NCBI GenBank assembly: GCA_026129335.1
Contig: JAHCIH010000010.1
Coordinates: forward strand, 1-64,000
Origin: Anaerolineales bacterium
Lineage (GTDB): Bacteria; Chloroflexota; Anaerolineae; Anaerolineales; UBA11579
Direction of reading: 5' to 3'
Length of the DNA: 64,000 nucleotides
Shown here one piece after another: positions 25,397 through 32,454 of the stretch. Numbering within the stretch: position 1 is the stretch's first letter; each line of letters starts with the position of its first letter. The notes beneath the pieces are model-generated. The model made no database searches. It was not told the DNA's origin and was given only the letters and a program-made list of their open reading frames with translations. The position numbers were made by a program, and so were the translations under genes.

Positions 25397-27010
25397 ATGA
25401 CCCTCACCGGCAACCCACAACCCCGCATTCGCAACTGGGAAAGCGCCAAGCGCGCCACCCCGGAGCGCCTGGCCCAGGCCCGCGCCGCGCTGGAAGACAT
25501 CCGCGCCGGTGCGGATGTCTTCGACGCGCTCAGCCGCCACCCGCTGGCGGGCGGTGGCTTCGTGGGCAAGCAGGTGCTGGTGGCGGTCTACCGCCAGCTG
25601 GTGGAGAGCGGTGAATGGGCCGAAGACCCGGCGCTGCTAGCCCGCATCCGCCTCAAGCCGATGCGCAGCCTCTCCGGCGTCAGCGTGGTCACTGTACTGA
25701 CCAAGCCTTACCCCTGCCCGGGCAAGTGCGTGTTCTGCCCCACGGATGTGCGCATGCCCAAGAGCTATTTACCGGACGAGCCGGGGGCGATGCGCGCCCT
25801 GCAGCACGACTTCGATCCCTACCGCCAGGTGGCCAGCCGCCTCGAGGCGCTGGATGCGGTGGGGCACCCCACGGACAAAATCGAGCTGCTCATTTTGGGC
25901 GGCACCTGGTCTTCGTACAAGCGTGACTATCAGGAAGATTTCATCCTGCGCATGTTCGCCGCGCTGAACGGCGAAGCCAGCCCGGACCTGGCCGCCGCGC
26001 AGCGCCTCAACCAGCGCGCCGCACAGCGCAGCGTGGGCTTGGCCATCGAGACCCGCCCCGATCACGTCACCCCCGACGAGCTGGCCTGGTTGCGCTATTT
26101 GGGAGTCACCAAAGTGCAGCTCGGCGCGCAGAGCTTCGACGAGCGCATCCTGGAGCTCAACAAACGCGGCCACACGCCGGAGGAAACCCGTCGAGCGGTG
26201 GAACTGCTGCGCGCTGCCGGGTTCAAGATCGTGCTGCACTGGATGCCCAACTTGCTTGGCGCCACGTTGGACGGCGACCGCGCCGATTTCGCCAAACTGT
26301 GGGATGGCTACTGTCCGGACGAGCTCAAGGTTTATCCCACGCAGCTGTTGGAGAACGCCGAGCTGTACCTGCATTGGCAGCGAGGTGAATACCAGCCCTA
26401 TACTACGGAAGAATTGGTCGAGCTGCTGGCCGACCTGAAAGCCAGCATCCCGGAATACTGCCGCATCAACCGCGTCATCCGAGACATCCCCTCCAACAAT
26501 GTGGTCGAAGGCAACCGGCGCACCAGCCTGCGCATGGATGTGCACGCGCGCATGACCGCCCGCGGCCAGCGCTGCGGCTGCATCCGCTGCCGCGAGGTGC
26601 GCGGCAACCGCGTAGACGCCGCTGCGCTGGAACTGCGCGACAGCGCCTACGCCGCCGGCCCAGCCCAGGAGCATTTCCTCAGCTTTGTCACCCCGCAGGA
26701 CAAGCTGGCTGGCTTCCTACGCCTTTCGCTGCCCGGGCCGGGTTCGCCGGCCACCGGCCTCGCCGACCTGGACGGCGCCGCGCTGGTGCGCGAAGTGCAC
26801 GTCTACGGCCAATCGCTGGAGGTGGGCGCCGAGCAGCAGGGCGCCGCCCAGCACAGCGGGCTGGGCACGCGCCTACTAGCCCGTGCTGAGGAGCTCGCCC
26901 GCGAGGCCGGCTTCCGCCGCATAGCGGTCATCGCCGCGGTGGGCACGCGTGACTACTACGCAGGCCGCGGCTATCGCCTGGGCGAGAGCTATATGCTCAA
27001 GGAACTCTGA
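25397..27010 (+). CDS. elp3: Elp3 tRNA uridine-34 carboxymethylating enzyme (radical SAM + GNAT)
   Basis: Bacterial Elp3 uses a radical SAM domain and an acetyl-CoA-binding GNAT domain to begin cm5U formation at wobble uridine of tRNA. The 537-residue protein has the 4Fe-4S cysteines C107-x3-C111-x2-C114 (PCPGKCVFC), the SAM barrel (ELLILGGTWSSY, GLAIETRPDHV, VQLGAQSFDERIL), a zinc-like CGCIRCREV site, and a C-terminal GNAT domain (HSGLGTRLLARAEELAREAGF, VGTRDYYAGRGY). The length fits family members such as the structurally studied Dehalococcoides protein. The open frame upstream of the ATG is antisense to the methyltransferase and was excluded. Confidence 0.93.
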   Translation: MTLTGNPQPRIRNWESAKRATPERLAQARAALEDIRAGADVFDALSRHPLAGGGFVGKQVLVAVYRQLVESGEWAEDPALLARIRLKPMRSLSGVSVVTVLTKPYPCPGKCVFCPTDVRMPKSYLPDEPGAMRALQHDFDPYRQVASRLEALDAVGHPTDKIELLILGGTWSSYKRDYQEDFILRMFAALNGEASPDLAAAQRLNQRAAQRSVGLAIETRPDHVTPDELAWLRYLGVTKVQLGAQSFDERILELNKRGHTPEETRRAVELLRAAGFKIVLHWMPNLLGATLDGDRADFAKLWDGYCPDELKVYPTQLLENAELYLHWQRGEYQPYTTEELVELLADLKASIPEYCRINRVIRDIPSNNVVEGNRRTSLRMDVHARMTARGQRCGCIRCREVRGNRVDAAALELRDSAYAAGPAQEHFLSFVTPQDKLAGFLRLSLPGPGSPATGLADLDGAALVREVHVYGQSLEVGAEQQGAAQHSGLGTRLLARAEELAREAGFRRIAVIAAVGTRDYYAGRGYRLGESYMLKEL

Positions 27011-27459
27011 TGGCCGGCGACTTTCATACCCGCCTGGCCTACGCCCGCGGCAACCGGCTCTTCGGCCACCAGGCTTACCTGCTGCTGAAGCTGCTCGGCG
27101 CCGAAATCCCACGCAGCGTCCAGATCGCCCCCGGCTTCACGTTGGTGCACGGCGGCTTCGGCGTGGTCATCCACCCCAGCACGCGCATTGGCCGGGATGT
27201 GAAGATCTACCCCGGCGTCACCCTGGGCCGGGCGGACATCCACCTGCCGATGGAGCAGTCTAAATTCGAGGGCATCGAGTTGGGCGATGAGGTGATCCTC
27301 TCACCGGGCAGCAAGGTGCTCTGCAAGCAGGGGATATTGCGCGTGGGCCGCGGCACGGTGCTGGGCGCCAACGCTGTGCTACTGGAATCCACCGGCGAAG
27401 GCGAGGTCTGGGCTGGCGTGCCTGCCAAGCGGGTGGGTAAGCGCGAGGGGTGGGGATAA
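27010..27459 (+). CDS. Serine acetyltransferase-like hexapeptide-repeat protein
   Basis: This 149-residue left-handed beta-helix protein is related to the CysE C-terminal domain. It has APGFTLVHGGFGVVIHPSTRIG, VKIYPGVTLGR, a loop and VGRGTVLGANAVLLEST with AGVPAKRVG at the end. It lacks the CysE N-terminal helical domain, so it may acetylate something other than serine. Its ATG overlaps the elp3 stop (TGATG), which couples translation of the two. This gene pair is worth noting because elp3 is usually alone. Confidence 0.8.
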   Translation: MAGDFHTRLAYARGNRLFGHQAYLLLKLLGAEIPRSVQIAPGFTLVHGGFGVVIHPSTRIGRDVKIYPGVTLGRADIHLPMEQSKFEGIELGDEVILSPGSKVLCKQGILRVGRGTVLGANAVLLESTGEGEVWAGVPAKRVGKREGWG

Positions 27460-27499
27460 GGGATAGCCTTCCTACCGAATTGGGAGGAAATATGGTATT

Positions 27500-27793
27500 A
27501 TGCGAGTGATTGCAAAAAGCACCTTAGTGAAATTTTGGGCATCCCACCCGGATGTTGCCGATGCCTTGCGTGCCTGGTATGTGGATGTTTCGAAAGCTGA
27601 TTGGGGCGGCCCTTCTGACCTGAAAGCGATTTACGCCACAGTTAGCATTTTGCGAGACAACCGGGCAGTTTTTAACATCAAAGGGAATAAATACCGTCTG
27701 GTGGTTAAAGTCAATTATTCCGCAAAGATTGTCTTTATCCGCTTTGTAGGCACACATGCCCAATACGACCGAATTGACGCTGAGGCCATTTAG
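27500..27793 (+). CDS. higB: HigB-type mRNA interferase toxin
   Basis: This 97-residue toxin matches the HigB_toxin family (RelE superfamily): MRVIAKSTLVKFWASHPDV at the start, YVDVSKADWGGPSDLK, and NKYRLVVKVNYSAKIVFIRFVGTHAQYDRID. HigB cuts mRNA on the ribosome. GGAGG lies 12 nt before the ATG. The antitoxin gene follows at once, in toxin-first order as for HigBA. The pair is visibly lower in GC than the flanking genes, which suggests acquisition. Confidence 0.9.
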   Translation: MRVIAKSTLVKFWASHPDVADALRAWYVDVSKADWGGPSDLKAIYATVSILRDNRAVFNIKGNKYRLVVKVNYSAKIVFIRFVGTHAQYDRIDAEAI

Positions 27794-27802
27794 TTGAACA
27801 GT

Positions 27803-28186
27803 ATGGAGATTAAACCGATTCGCACCGAAGAGGATTACCACAACGCTTTGCGGGAAATTGAGCGTATTTTTGAAGCCAAGCCGGATACTCCGGAGGGCGA
27901 CCGATTGGATATCCTCGTGACCCTGGTGGAAAAATACGAACAAGAACATTATCCGATTGACGCCCCTGATCCTGTAGTTGCTCTCGAATATTTCATGGAG
28001 AGCAGGGGACTAAGCCGAGCGGATTTGGAAGCTTACATTGGCGGTTCTGGCCGTATATCTGAAGTGTTGAATTACAAACGGCCATTGTCCTTGCGAATGA
28101 TCCGCAAATTGCACTATGAATTGGGGATACCTGCTGAGGCACTGCTGAGAGAAGTACCGCGTAAGTCTGAGCGTTACTCGACCTAA
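27803..28186 (+). CDS. higA: HigA-type antitoxin with HTH domain
   Basis: This 127-residue antitoxin opens with MEIKPIRTEEDYHNALREI, the standard HigA start. A C-terminal XRE helix-turn-helix follows (MESRGLSRADLEAYIGGSGRISEVLNYKRPLS). It should bind HigB and repress the operon. I chose ATG 27803, 9 nt past the toxin stop; a TTG at 27794 is also in frame. It ends just before the tRNA-Phe promoter. Confidence 0.9.
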   Translation: MEIKPIRTEEDYHNALREIERIFEAKPDTPEGDRLDILVTLVEKYEQEHYPIDAPDPVVALEYFMESRGLSRADLEAYIGGSGRISEVLNYKRPLSLRMIRKLHYELGIPAEALLREVPRKSERYST

Positions 28187-28196
28187 CCGCCCTTTC

Positions 28197-28225
28197 TTGA
28201 CAGGCTCCAGGCCGCCCAGTACAAT
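28197..28225 (+). promoter_or_regulatory. Promoter of tRNA-Phe
   Basis: TTGACA (28197-28202), 17-nt spacer, TACAAT (28220-28225), 10 nt before the mature tRNA. This is a near-consensus sigma-70-type promoter. Confidence 0.85.
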
Positions 28226-28235
28226 TCGTCTCCTT

Positions 28236-28308
28236 GCCGAGGTAGCTCAGTTGGTAGAGCACGCGACTGAAAATCGTGGGGTCGCCAGTTCAAGTCTGGC
28301 TCTCGGCA
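28236..28308 (+). tRNA. tRNA-Phe (GAA)
   Basis: A full cloverleaf: acceptor GCCGAGG pairs with TCTCGGC, the D arm is GCTCAGTTGGTAGAGC, the anticodon stem CGCGA/TCGTG carries the loop CTGAAAA with anticodon GAA, and the T arm contains GTTCAAGTC. The discriminator is A; CCA is not encoded. Confidence 0.95.
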
Positions 28309-28313
28309 CCTAC

Positions 28314-28373
28314 GCTGCTGCTGGCGCAGCAGCTAATAGAGAAGCTGCTGAGCTTCGCTCGGCAACGCTTCTC
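28314..28373 (+). other. Two stem-loops between tRNA-Phe and tRNA-Gly
   Basis: GCTGCTG...CAGCAGC (28314-28333) and GAGAAGC...GCTTCTC (28339-28373) follow tRNA-Phe. They may be processing or termination hairpins; neither has a clear T-run. Confidence 0.45.
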
Positions 28374-28380
28374 CACGTAG

Positions 28381-28410
28381 TTCACAAATCGCCACAGGCT
28401 GCGTTATAAT
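28381..28410 (+). promoter_or_regulatory. Promoter of tRNA-Gly
   Basis: TTCACA (28381-28386), 18-nt spacer, TATAAT (28405-28410), 14 nt before the tRNA. Confidence 0.7.
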
Positions 28411-28424
28411 TCTCGGCCTAACTT

Positions 28425-28497
28425 GCGGGCGTGGCTCAGTTGGTAGAGCGTCTCCTTGCCAAGGAGAAGGTCACGAGTTCGAGTCTCGTCGCCCGCT
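28425..28497 (+). tRNA. tRNA-Gly (GCC)
   Basis: Acceptor GCGGGCG pairs with CGCCCGC, the D arm is GCTCAGTTGGTAGAGC, the anticodon stem TCTCC/GGAGA encloses TTGCCAA (anticodon GCC), and the T loop is GTTCGAGTC. The discriminator is T and CCA is not encoded. A strong terminator follows. Confidence 0.95.
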
Positions 28498-28500
28498 CAG

Positions 28501-28536
28501 AACAAAAGAAACGGGTATGCACCCGTTTCTTTTGTT
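28501..28536 (+). terminator. Perfect 16-bp hairpin terminator after tRNA-Gly
   Basis: AACAAAAGAAACGGGT, loop ATGC, ACCCGTTTCTTTTGTT. The long perfect stem ends in a T-rich arm, so it can work in both directions. Confidence 0.85.
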
Positions 28537-28553
28537 ATCTGCGCTTTGCTCGG

Positions 28554-28559
28554 TATAAT
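28554..28559 (+). promoter_or_regulatory. -10 element of tRNA-Cys
   Basis: TATAAT ends 10 nt before the tRNA, the same distance as for tRNA-Phe. The -35 region is unclear and would overlap the preceding terminator. Confidence 0.65.
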
Positions 28560-28569
28560 CGCAACGTTT

Positions 28570-28640
28570 GGCGACGTGGCCAAGTGGTAAGGCAAGGGTC
28601 TGCAAAACCCTGACCACGGGTTCGAATCCCGTCGTCGCCT
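28570..28640 (+). tRNA. tRNA-Cys (GCA)
   Basis: Acceptor GGCGACG pairs with CGTCGCC, the anticodon arm AGGGTCTGCAAAACCCT carries GCA, and the T loop is GTTCGAATC. The discriminator is T, as expected for tRNA-Cys (U73). CCA is not encoded. Confidence 0.95.
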
Positions 28641-28652
28641 CTAAAGAATAAG

Positions 28653-28682
28653 AAAATAGCAGCCCTACGGGTTGCTATTTTT
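28653..28682. terminator. Bidirectional terminator between tRNA-Cys and rnhA
   Basis: AAAATAGCAGCCC, loop TAC, GGGTTGCTATTTT with one G-T pair and flanking A/T runs. It ends tRNA-Cys from the left and rnhA from the right; the rnhA stop codon (28677-28675) lies in its right arm. Confidence 0.8.
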
Positions 28683-29109
28683 GTTTCAGCATAGCTTCCC
28701 GCGCCAGCTGGTCCACGCGCTGGTTGTCGCGGTTCGTGGAGTGTCCCTTGACCCAGTGCCATTGGATGTCGTGGCCCTGGATGGCGGCGGCCAGCGCCTG
28801 CCACAGTTCCACGTTGGCCAGTGCGCCGCCCTTGCGCTTCCAGCCGCGTGCCTGCCAGCCCGGCAGCCACTCGGTAATCCCGCGGCGCAGGTACTCCGAG
28901 TCGGTATAGAACTCGGCCTGGCTGCCCGACGGCAGTGCCTGCAAGGCGCGCAAGGCGGCTGTCAGCTCCATGCGGTTGTTGGTCGTGCCGGCTTCGCCGC
29001 CGCTGAGCACCTGCTCGCCGTCCGCGCTACGCAGCAGCGCAGCCCAGCCGCCGGGGCCGGGGTTGCCCAGGCAGGAGCCGTCGGTGTAAATGGTGATGGG
29101 GGATTGCAT
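28675..29109 (-). CDS. rnhA: Ribonuclease HI
   Basis: RNase HI cuts the RNA of RNA-DNA hybrids. The 144-residue protein has catalytic residues D10 (IYTDGSCLGNPGPGGWA), E48 (NNRMELTAAL), D70 (YTDSEYL) and D133 (RVDQLA), plus the basic handle WLPGWQARGWKRK. A TACAAT on the minus strand (29121-29116) ends 6 nt before the ATG, so the mRNA is probably leaderless. It follows dinB on the same strand but with its own promoter. Confidence 0.94.
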   Translation of the reverse strand: MQSPITIYTDGSCLGNPGPGGWAALLRSADGEQVLSGGEAGTTNNRMELTAALRALQALPSGSQAEFYTDSEYLRRGITEWLPGWQARGWKRKGGALANVELWQALAAAIQGHDIQWHWVKGHSTNRDNQRVDQLAREAMLKQK

Positions 29110-29115
29110 GCCCGC

Positions 29116-29121
29116 ATTGTA
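29116..29121 (-). promoter_or_regulatory. -10 element of rnhA (leaderless start)
   Basis: TACAAT ends 6 nt before the rnhA ATG. No Shine-Dalgarno lies between. Confidence 0.6.
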
Positions 29122-29134
29122 GCGGACTGGGGAG

Positions 29135-29620
29135 TTATCGGCCGATTTCGCCGAAGTAGACCCAGCTTTGCAGGTCGGGCGGTTCGATGCCCAGTTCGGT
29201 GATGATCGCCTTGATCTGCTCGCGGTGTTCCGTCGCGTGGTTGATCACTTGGGTGAGGATAATCGACTTGGGCACCTGGCGCGGCACGCCGCGCCAGTTC
29301 ACTTCCACGGCATCTTCGGCTTGTACTTTGGGCGCCCATTCGATCAACCCTTCGCCCGTCTGGCGCAGCGCGGCGGCCATTTCCTGCATGCTCATGCGCG
29401 GTGCATCCTCGGGATGGGCGTAAGGCTGGCCGGTGCTGATGCGCGAGAAGTAAGACTGCTCTGACCGAGCGATGTGCTCCAGGGTTTCATGGATCGAACC
29501 GTATGACCCGGCAATGCGTGCTTCGAGTTGCTCGGCGGTCAAGTTGGCGCAGTGTTCCAGCAGGCACAGGTTGGCCCACAAATGATGGCGGAAGAGAACA
29601 GTCAGCGTATCTGCGTTCAT
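29135..29620 (-). CDS. DinB family protein
   Basis: This 161-residue four-helix-bundle protein of the DinB/YfiT superfamily has an N-terminal LFRHHLWANLCLLEHC helix. The metal-binding histidines are probably in HETLEHI and VINHATEHREQI. The family includes thiol transferases and DNA-damage-induced proteins of unknown role. It lies 8 nt downstream of dnaA and is likely cotranscribed with it. Confidence 0.82.
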   Translation of the reverse strand: MNADTLTVLFRHHLWANLCLLEHCANLTAEQLEARIAGSYGSIHETLEHIARSEQSYFSRISTGQPYAHPEDAPRMSMQEMAAALRQTGEGLIEWAPKVQAEDAVEVNWRGVPRQVPKSIILTQVINHATEHREQIKAIITELGIEPPDLQSWVYFGEIGR

Positions 29621-29628
29621 CCTGGTTC

Positions 29629-30987
29629 CTAAATACGCACCCGCTCGCCATAGAGCTGCTCGCGCAGGTTGCCCACTTGGCGGCGCAGGCGCTCATCGTG
29701 TTCCAGCAGTTCGTTGATCTTCTGGCAGCCGTGCATCACCGTGGTGTGGTCGCGGCCGCCGAGCAGGTCGCCGATGGCGGGCAGCGAGAGCTGGGCCTCT
29801 TCGCGCAGCAGGTACATGGCCACCTGGCGGGCCAGGGCCACCTCGGCGGAGCGCTCGCGGGAGAGCAACCGCTCGATGGAGACGCCGAAGGCGCGGCTGA
29901 CTGCCTCGGCGAGCTGCTCAGGCTCCAGCGGCTGCGGCTCGGGGAGCAGGTCCGCCAGGGCGCTGTCCACCAGGCTGGGGGTCAGCGGCACGTTGCGCAG
30001 GTACGCGTAGGCGATGATGCGGTTCAGCGCCCCTTCCAGCTCGCGGATGTTGGACTGCATGCGTGCGGCGATGGTCTCCAATACCGCCGGGTCCAGCCGC
30101 TTGCCGATGCGTTCTGCGTTGCTGCGCAGGATCGCCAGGCGCGTCTCGTAGTCCGGCGACTGAATGTCCACGGTCAGTCCCCATTCGAAACGGGAGCGCA
30201 GCCGTTCTTCCAGAGTGACCAGACCCTTCGGCGAGCGGTCCGAGGTGATCACGATCTGTTTGTTCTGTCCGTGCAGGGTGTTGAAGGTGTGGAAGAATTC
30301 TTCCTGGGTGGATTCCTTGCCGGCGATGAACTGGATGTCGTCGATCAAGAGCACATCGGTGCGGCGGTACTTGTCGCGGAAAGCCTGCGTACTGTGGCTG
30401 CGGATGGCGTGGATCAGGTCGTTGGTGAATTCTTCGGAGGAGACGTAGAGCACCTGCAGGCCGCGCTGCACCGCGGCGTTGCCGATGGCGTGCAGCAGGT
30501 GCGTTTTGCCCAGGCCGACGCGGCCGTAGAGGAACAGCGGGTTGTAGGCCCGGGCCGGGTTCTCGGCCACGGCCAGCGCGGCGGCGTGCGCCATGCGGTT
30601 GCTGCCGCCCACCACGAAGGTTTCGAAGGTGTAGCGCGGGTTGACGGTGAAGTTCGCCGAGCCATAGCTGGCTCGTTCAGCCGGCGGCTCCGGCTCGGCA
30701 GCCGCCGCAGGCGCCTCGGCCAGTTCTTCCGGCGCCTGCGCCGCTTGCCAGACCACGAAGCGCACTTCCACGGTGCGGTTCATCATGCCGGTGAGCAGGC
30801 GGGTCACCCCGCTCTTCAGCCGGCTTTCCAGCCAGTCGCGGGCGTAGGCGTTGTTCACGCCGATGACGAAAGAGCCATCCTCGTAGGCCACCAGTTCCGC
30901 CTCGCGCACCCAGGTGTCGAATGTGCCTTTGGGCATGTCCACTTGTAATTGGCCGAGTGCGGCTTGCCATGCCTGGCTGGCATTCAT
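29629..30987 (-). CDS. dnaA: Chromosomal replication initiator DnaA
   Basis: DnaA binds origin boxes and opens oriC. The 452-residue protein has domain I (1-80, WQAALGQLQVDMPKGTFDTWV), a Pro/Ala linker, and the AAA+ core beginning YTFETFVVGGSNRMAHAAA. Walker A is GRVGLGKT (155-162; the second residue is usually G), Walker B is LLIDDIQF, and sensor motifs ITSDRSP and RLRSRFEWG follow. Domain IV has the signature GGRDHTTVMHGCQKI. GAGGAGG lies 9 nt before the ATG. dnaN is not adjacent; dinB and rnhA follow. Confidence 0.96.
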   Translation of the reverse strand: MNASQAWQAALGQLQVDMPKGTFDTWVREAELVAYEDGSFVIGVNNAYARDWLESRLKSGVTRLLTGMMNRTVEVRFVVWQAAQAPEELAEAPAAAAEPEPPAERASYGSANFTVNPRYTFETFVVGGSNRMAHAAALAVAENPARAYNPLFLYGRVGLGKTHLLHAIGNAAVQRGLQVLYVSSEEFTNDLIHAIRSHSTQAFRDKYRRTDVLLIDDIQFIAGKESTQEEFFHTFNTLHGQNKQIVITSDRSPKGLVTLEERLRSRFEWGLTVDIQSPDYETRLAILRSNAERIGKRLDPAVLETIAARMQSNIRELEGALNRIIAYAYLRNVPLTPSLVDSALADLLPEPQPLEPEQLAEAVSRAFGVSIERLLSRERSAEVALARQVAMYLLREEAQLSLPAIGDLLGGRDHTTVMHGCQKINELLEHDERLRRQVGNLREQLYGERVRI

Positions 30988-31550
30988 GCGGATGGGACCT
31001 CCTCTTGGTGTCAGTTGTGCCCGGCGAATAGCTAGACTGAAACAGGCTGATCGTCGTCGTGCCGTGACGAACGCATTTCAGTTGACTATTCAGTTGCTCT
31101 GCTTGTGGTTCGCAGCTGGGGCACACCTGCGACAGGCAGCAGATTCTAATCAGAAAACCTCGCCCAACCATGCCCACCGCCCTACGCACACCTAAAAAAA
31201 ACCTATTCTTTAAGCTTTTCAAATGTTAAAGAAAGGATTGGGAACTTTGCCGAATTGCGGCCCGGTCTATACGGTACGACAGGCCAAGCCGGCACCCATG
31301 CGTGGGGGTGGGCAAGCTTAAAAGCGCCACACGGCGGCCCGCGCGATTGCGACAAAACCCACAACCACCCCCCTGGACACAAAGTTAAAGCCCTTTGGGT
31401 GTCCCTGCGGCAGAAAGAGAAAGGATTGATTTCGCAGTTTGTGAATCTGGCCTTTCCGGCGACCAATCGGCTGTGTCTGCCTCTAAATCGAGCAAACCTA
31501 CAAGCCCCCTAAACCAAGAGGTGGTAAAACTCCAGCCACAAGGAGTCTCT
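30988..31550. other. 563-bp gap upstream of dnaA; possible origin or ECF leader
   Basis: No gene is seen. Open frames on both strands here lack family features. The gap holds an AT-rich run (about 31190-31236) and GAAAGGATTG twice (about 31230 and 31418). It also holds an imperfect hairpin GGACAC...GTGTCC (31374-31403). Several CCACA cores exist, but none matches the DnaA box TTATCCACA better than 6 of 9. An oriC function is possible from position only. No TPP or cobalamin riboswitch core could be recognised ahead of the transporter genes. Confidence 0.35.
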
Positions 31551-32129
31551 ATGCCAACCAAAACTTCTTCTAAATGGAATACGCGCGACCTGATGGTGAC
31601 CCTGGTCATCGGCCTGGCTGTCGGCGTGCTCTTCATCCCCACCACGATCATTTATGTGGGTTCCCTGGCGGGAGGCATGCTGGCCCGCTCTGTGATCGGC
31701 GGCGTGTATTTCCTGCCGGCGGTCTTTGCGGCGTATGTGATCCGCAAACCGGGAGCCGGGCTCCTGGCCAGCGCCGTTGGCGGGATGGTGGCCCTGGCTT
31801 CTCCGAATGGCTTCATTGCCATGATCGTGTGCATCATGATAGGCTTGTTGGGCGATTTGCTCATTTGGTTGATCACACGCTACAAGAGCTTTTCGGCCAG
31901 CAAACTGGGTCTCGCCGGGTTCGTTACCGGGTTGGGTGTCTTCTTGGCTATGCTGAGCCGCTTGGGCGGTGATGACATGCAGCTTGCCGTGGTGGTGCCG
32001 GCGTTGTTGGTTTCCGGCCTGGCCTTTGCGGCATGTGCTTTGTTGGCCAAAGCTTTGGCGGATGCTGTGGCCCGCACCGGAGTGCTGGCCAACACCGGCT
32101 TGGGAAAGGAAAATGTTGAAGAGATCTGA
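31551..32129 (+). CDS. ECF transporter S component, YkoE-like
   Basis: This 192-residue protein has about five to six hydrophobic helices, starting WNTRDLMVTLVIGLAVGVLF and including LARSVIGGVYFLPAVFAAYVIRKPGAG. The layout resembles the YkoE substrate-binding component for thiamine or hydroxymethylpyrimidine, and the downstream fused double ATPase and T component match ykoDC order. AAGGAG precedes the ATG at 31551. The vitamin specificity is inference by order and length; no thi gene is present. Confidence 0.75.
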   Translation: MPTKTSSKWNTRDLMVTLVIGLAVGVLFIPTTIIYVGSLAGGMLARSVIGGVYFLPAVFAAYVIRKPGAGLLASAVGGMVALASPNGFIAMIVCIMIGLLGDLLIWLITRYKSFSASKLGLAGFVTGLGVFLAMLSRLGGDDMQLAVVVPALLVSGLAFAACALLAKALADAVARTGVLANTGLGKENVEEI

Positions 32130-32445
32130 GTTGGCGGCCCCCAGCCCGACAATCCAAAAACGCAGCGACCGCCTCACCGGCGGCTACCTCATTTTCGTGG
32201 CGGTGCGCTGCACGCTGCAGTATGTGGTGCTGCCTTTCCTGCTGCCTTTCCTGGGCTTCAGCGGAGTGTGGTCGGCGGGGATTGCCGCGGCGATCGATGT
32301 GCTCGCCCTGGGCATGATCATCTACAACATCTTCAATTTGTGGAACACCTCCTGGCGCTGGCGTTACCTGGCGCTCAGCGTGGTAATGATCACCATTTTG
32401 GTGATTTTCCTCTATCAAGATTTCAAATACCTTTTCCCTGGTTAG
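32113..32445 (+). CDS. Small membrane protein in the ECF operon
   Basis: This 110-residue protein has a basic N-terminus and three hydrophobic helices (about 27-48, 50-73, 83-103). GAAAGGAAA precedes the ATG, which overlaps the end of the S-component gene by 17 nt. It ends 9 nt before the ATPase gene. No family was recognised. Its position inside a ykoEDC-like operon suggests an accessory part of the transporter. Confidence 0.65.
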   Translation: MLKRSELAAPSPTIQKRSDRLTGGYLIFVAVRCTLQYVVLPFLLPFLGFSGVWSAGIAAAIDVLALGMIIYNIFNLWNTSWRWRYLALSVVMITILVIFLYQDFKYLFPG

Positions 32446-32454
32446 CTGGTTTGC

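Noticed and set aside
31255-31512. Small ORFs or a TPP/cobalamin riboswitch upstream of the ECF operon
   Set aside because: No conserved riboswitch core could be matched, and the ORFs on both strands lack family features.
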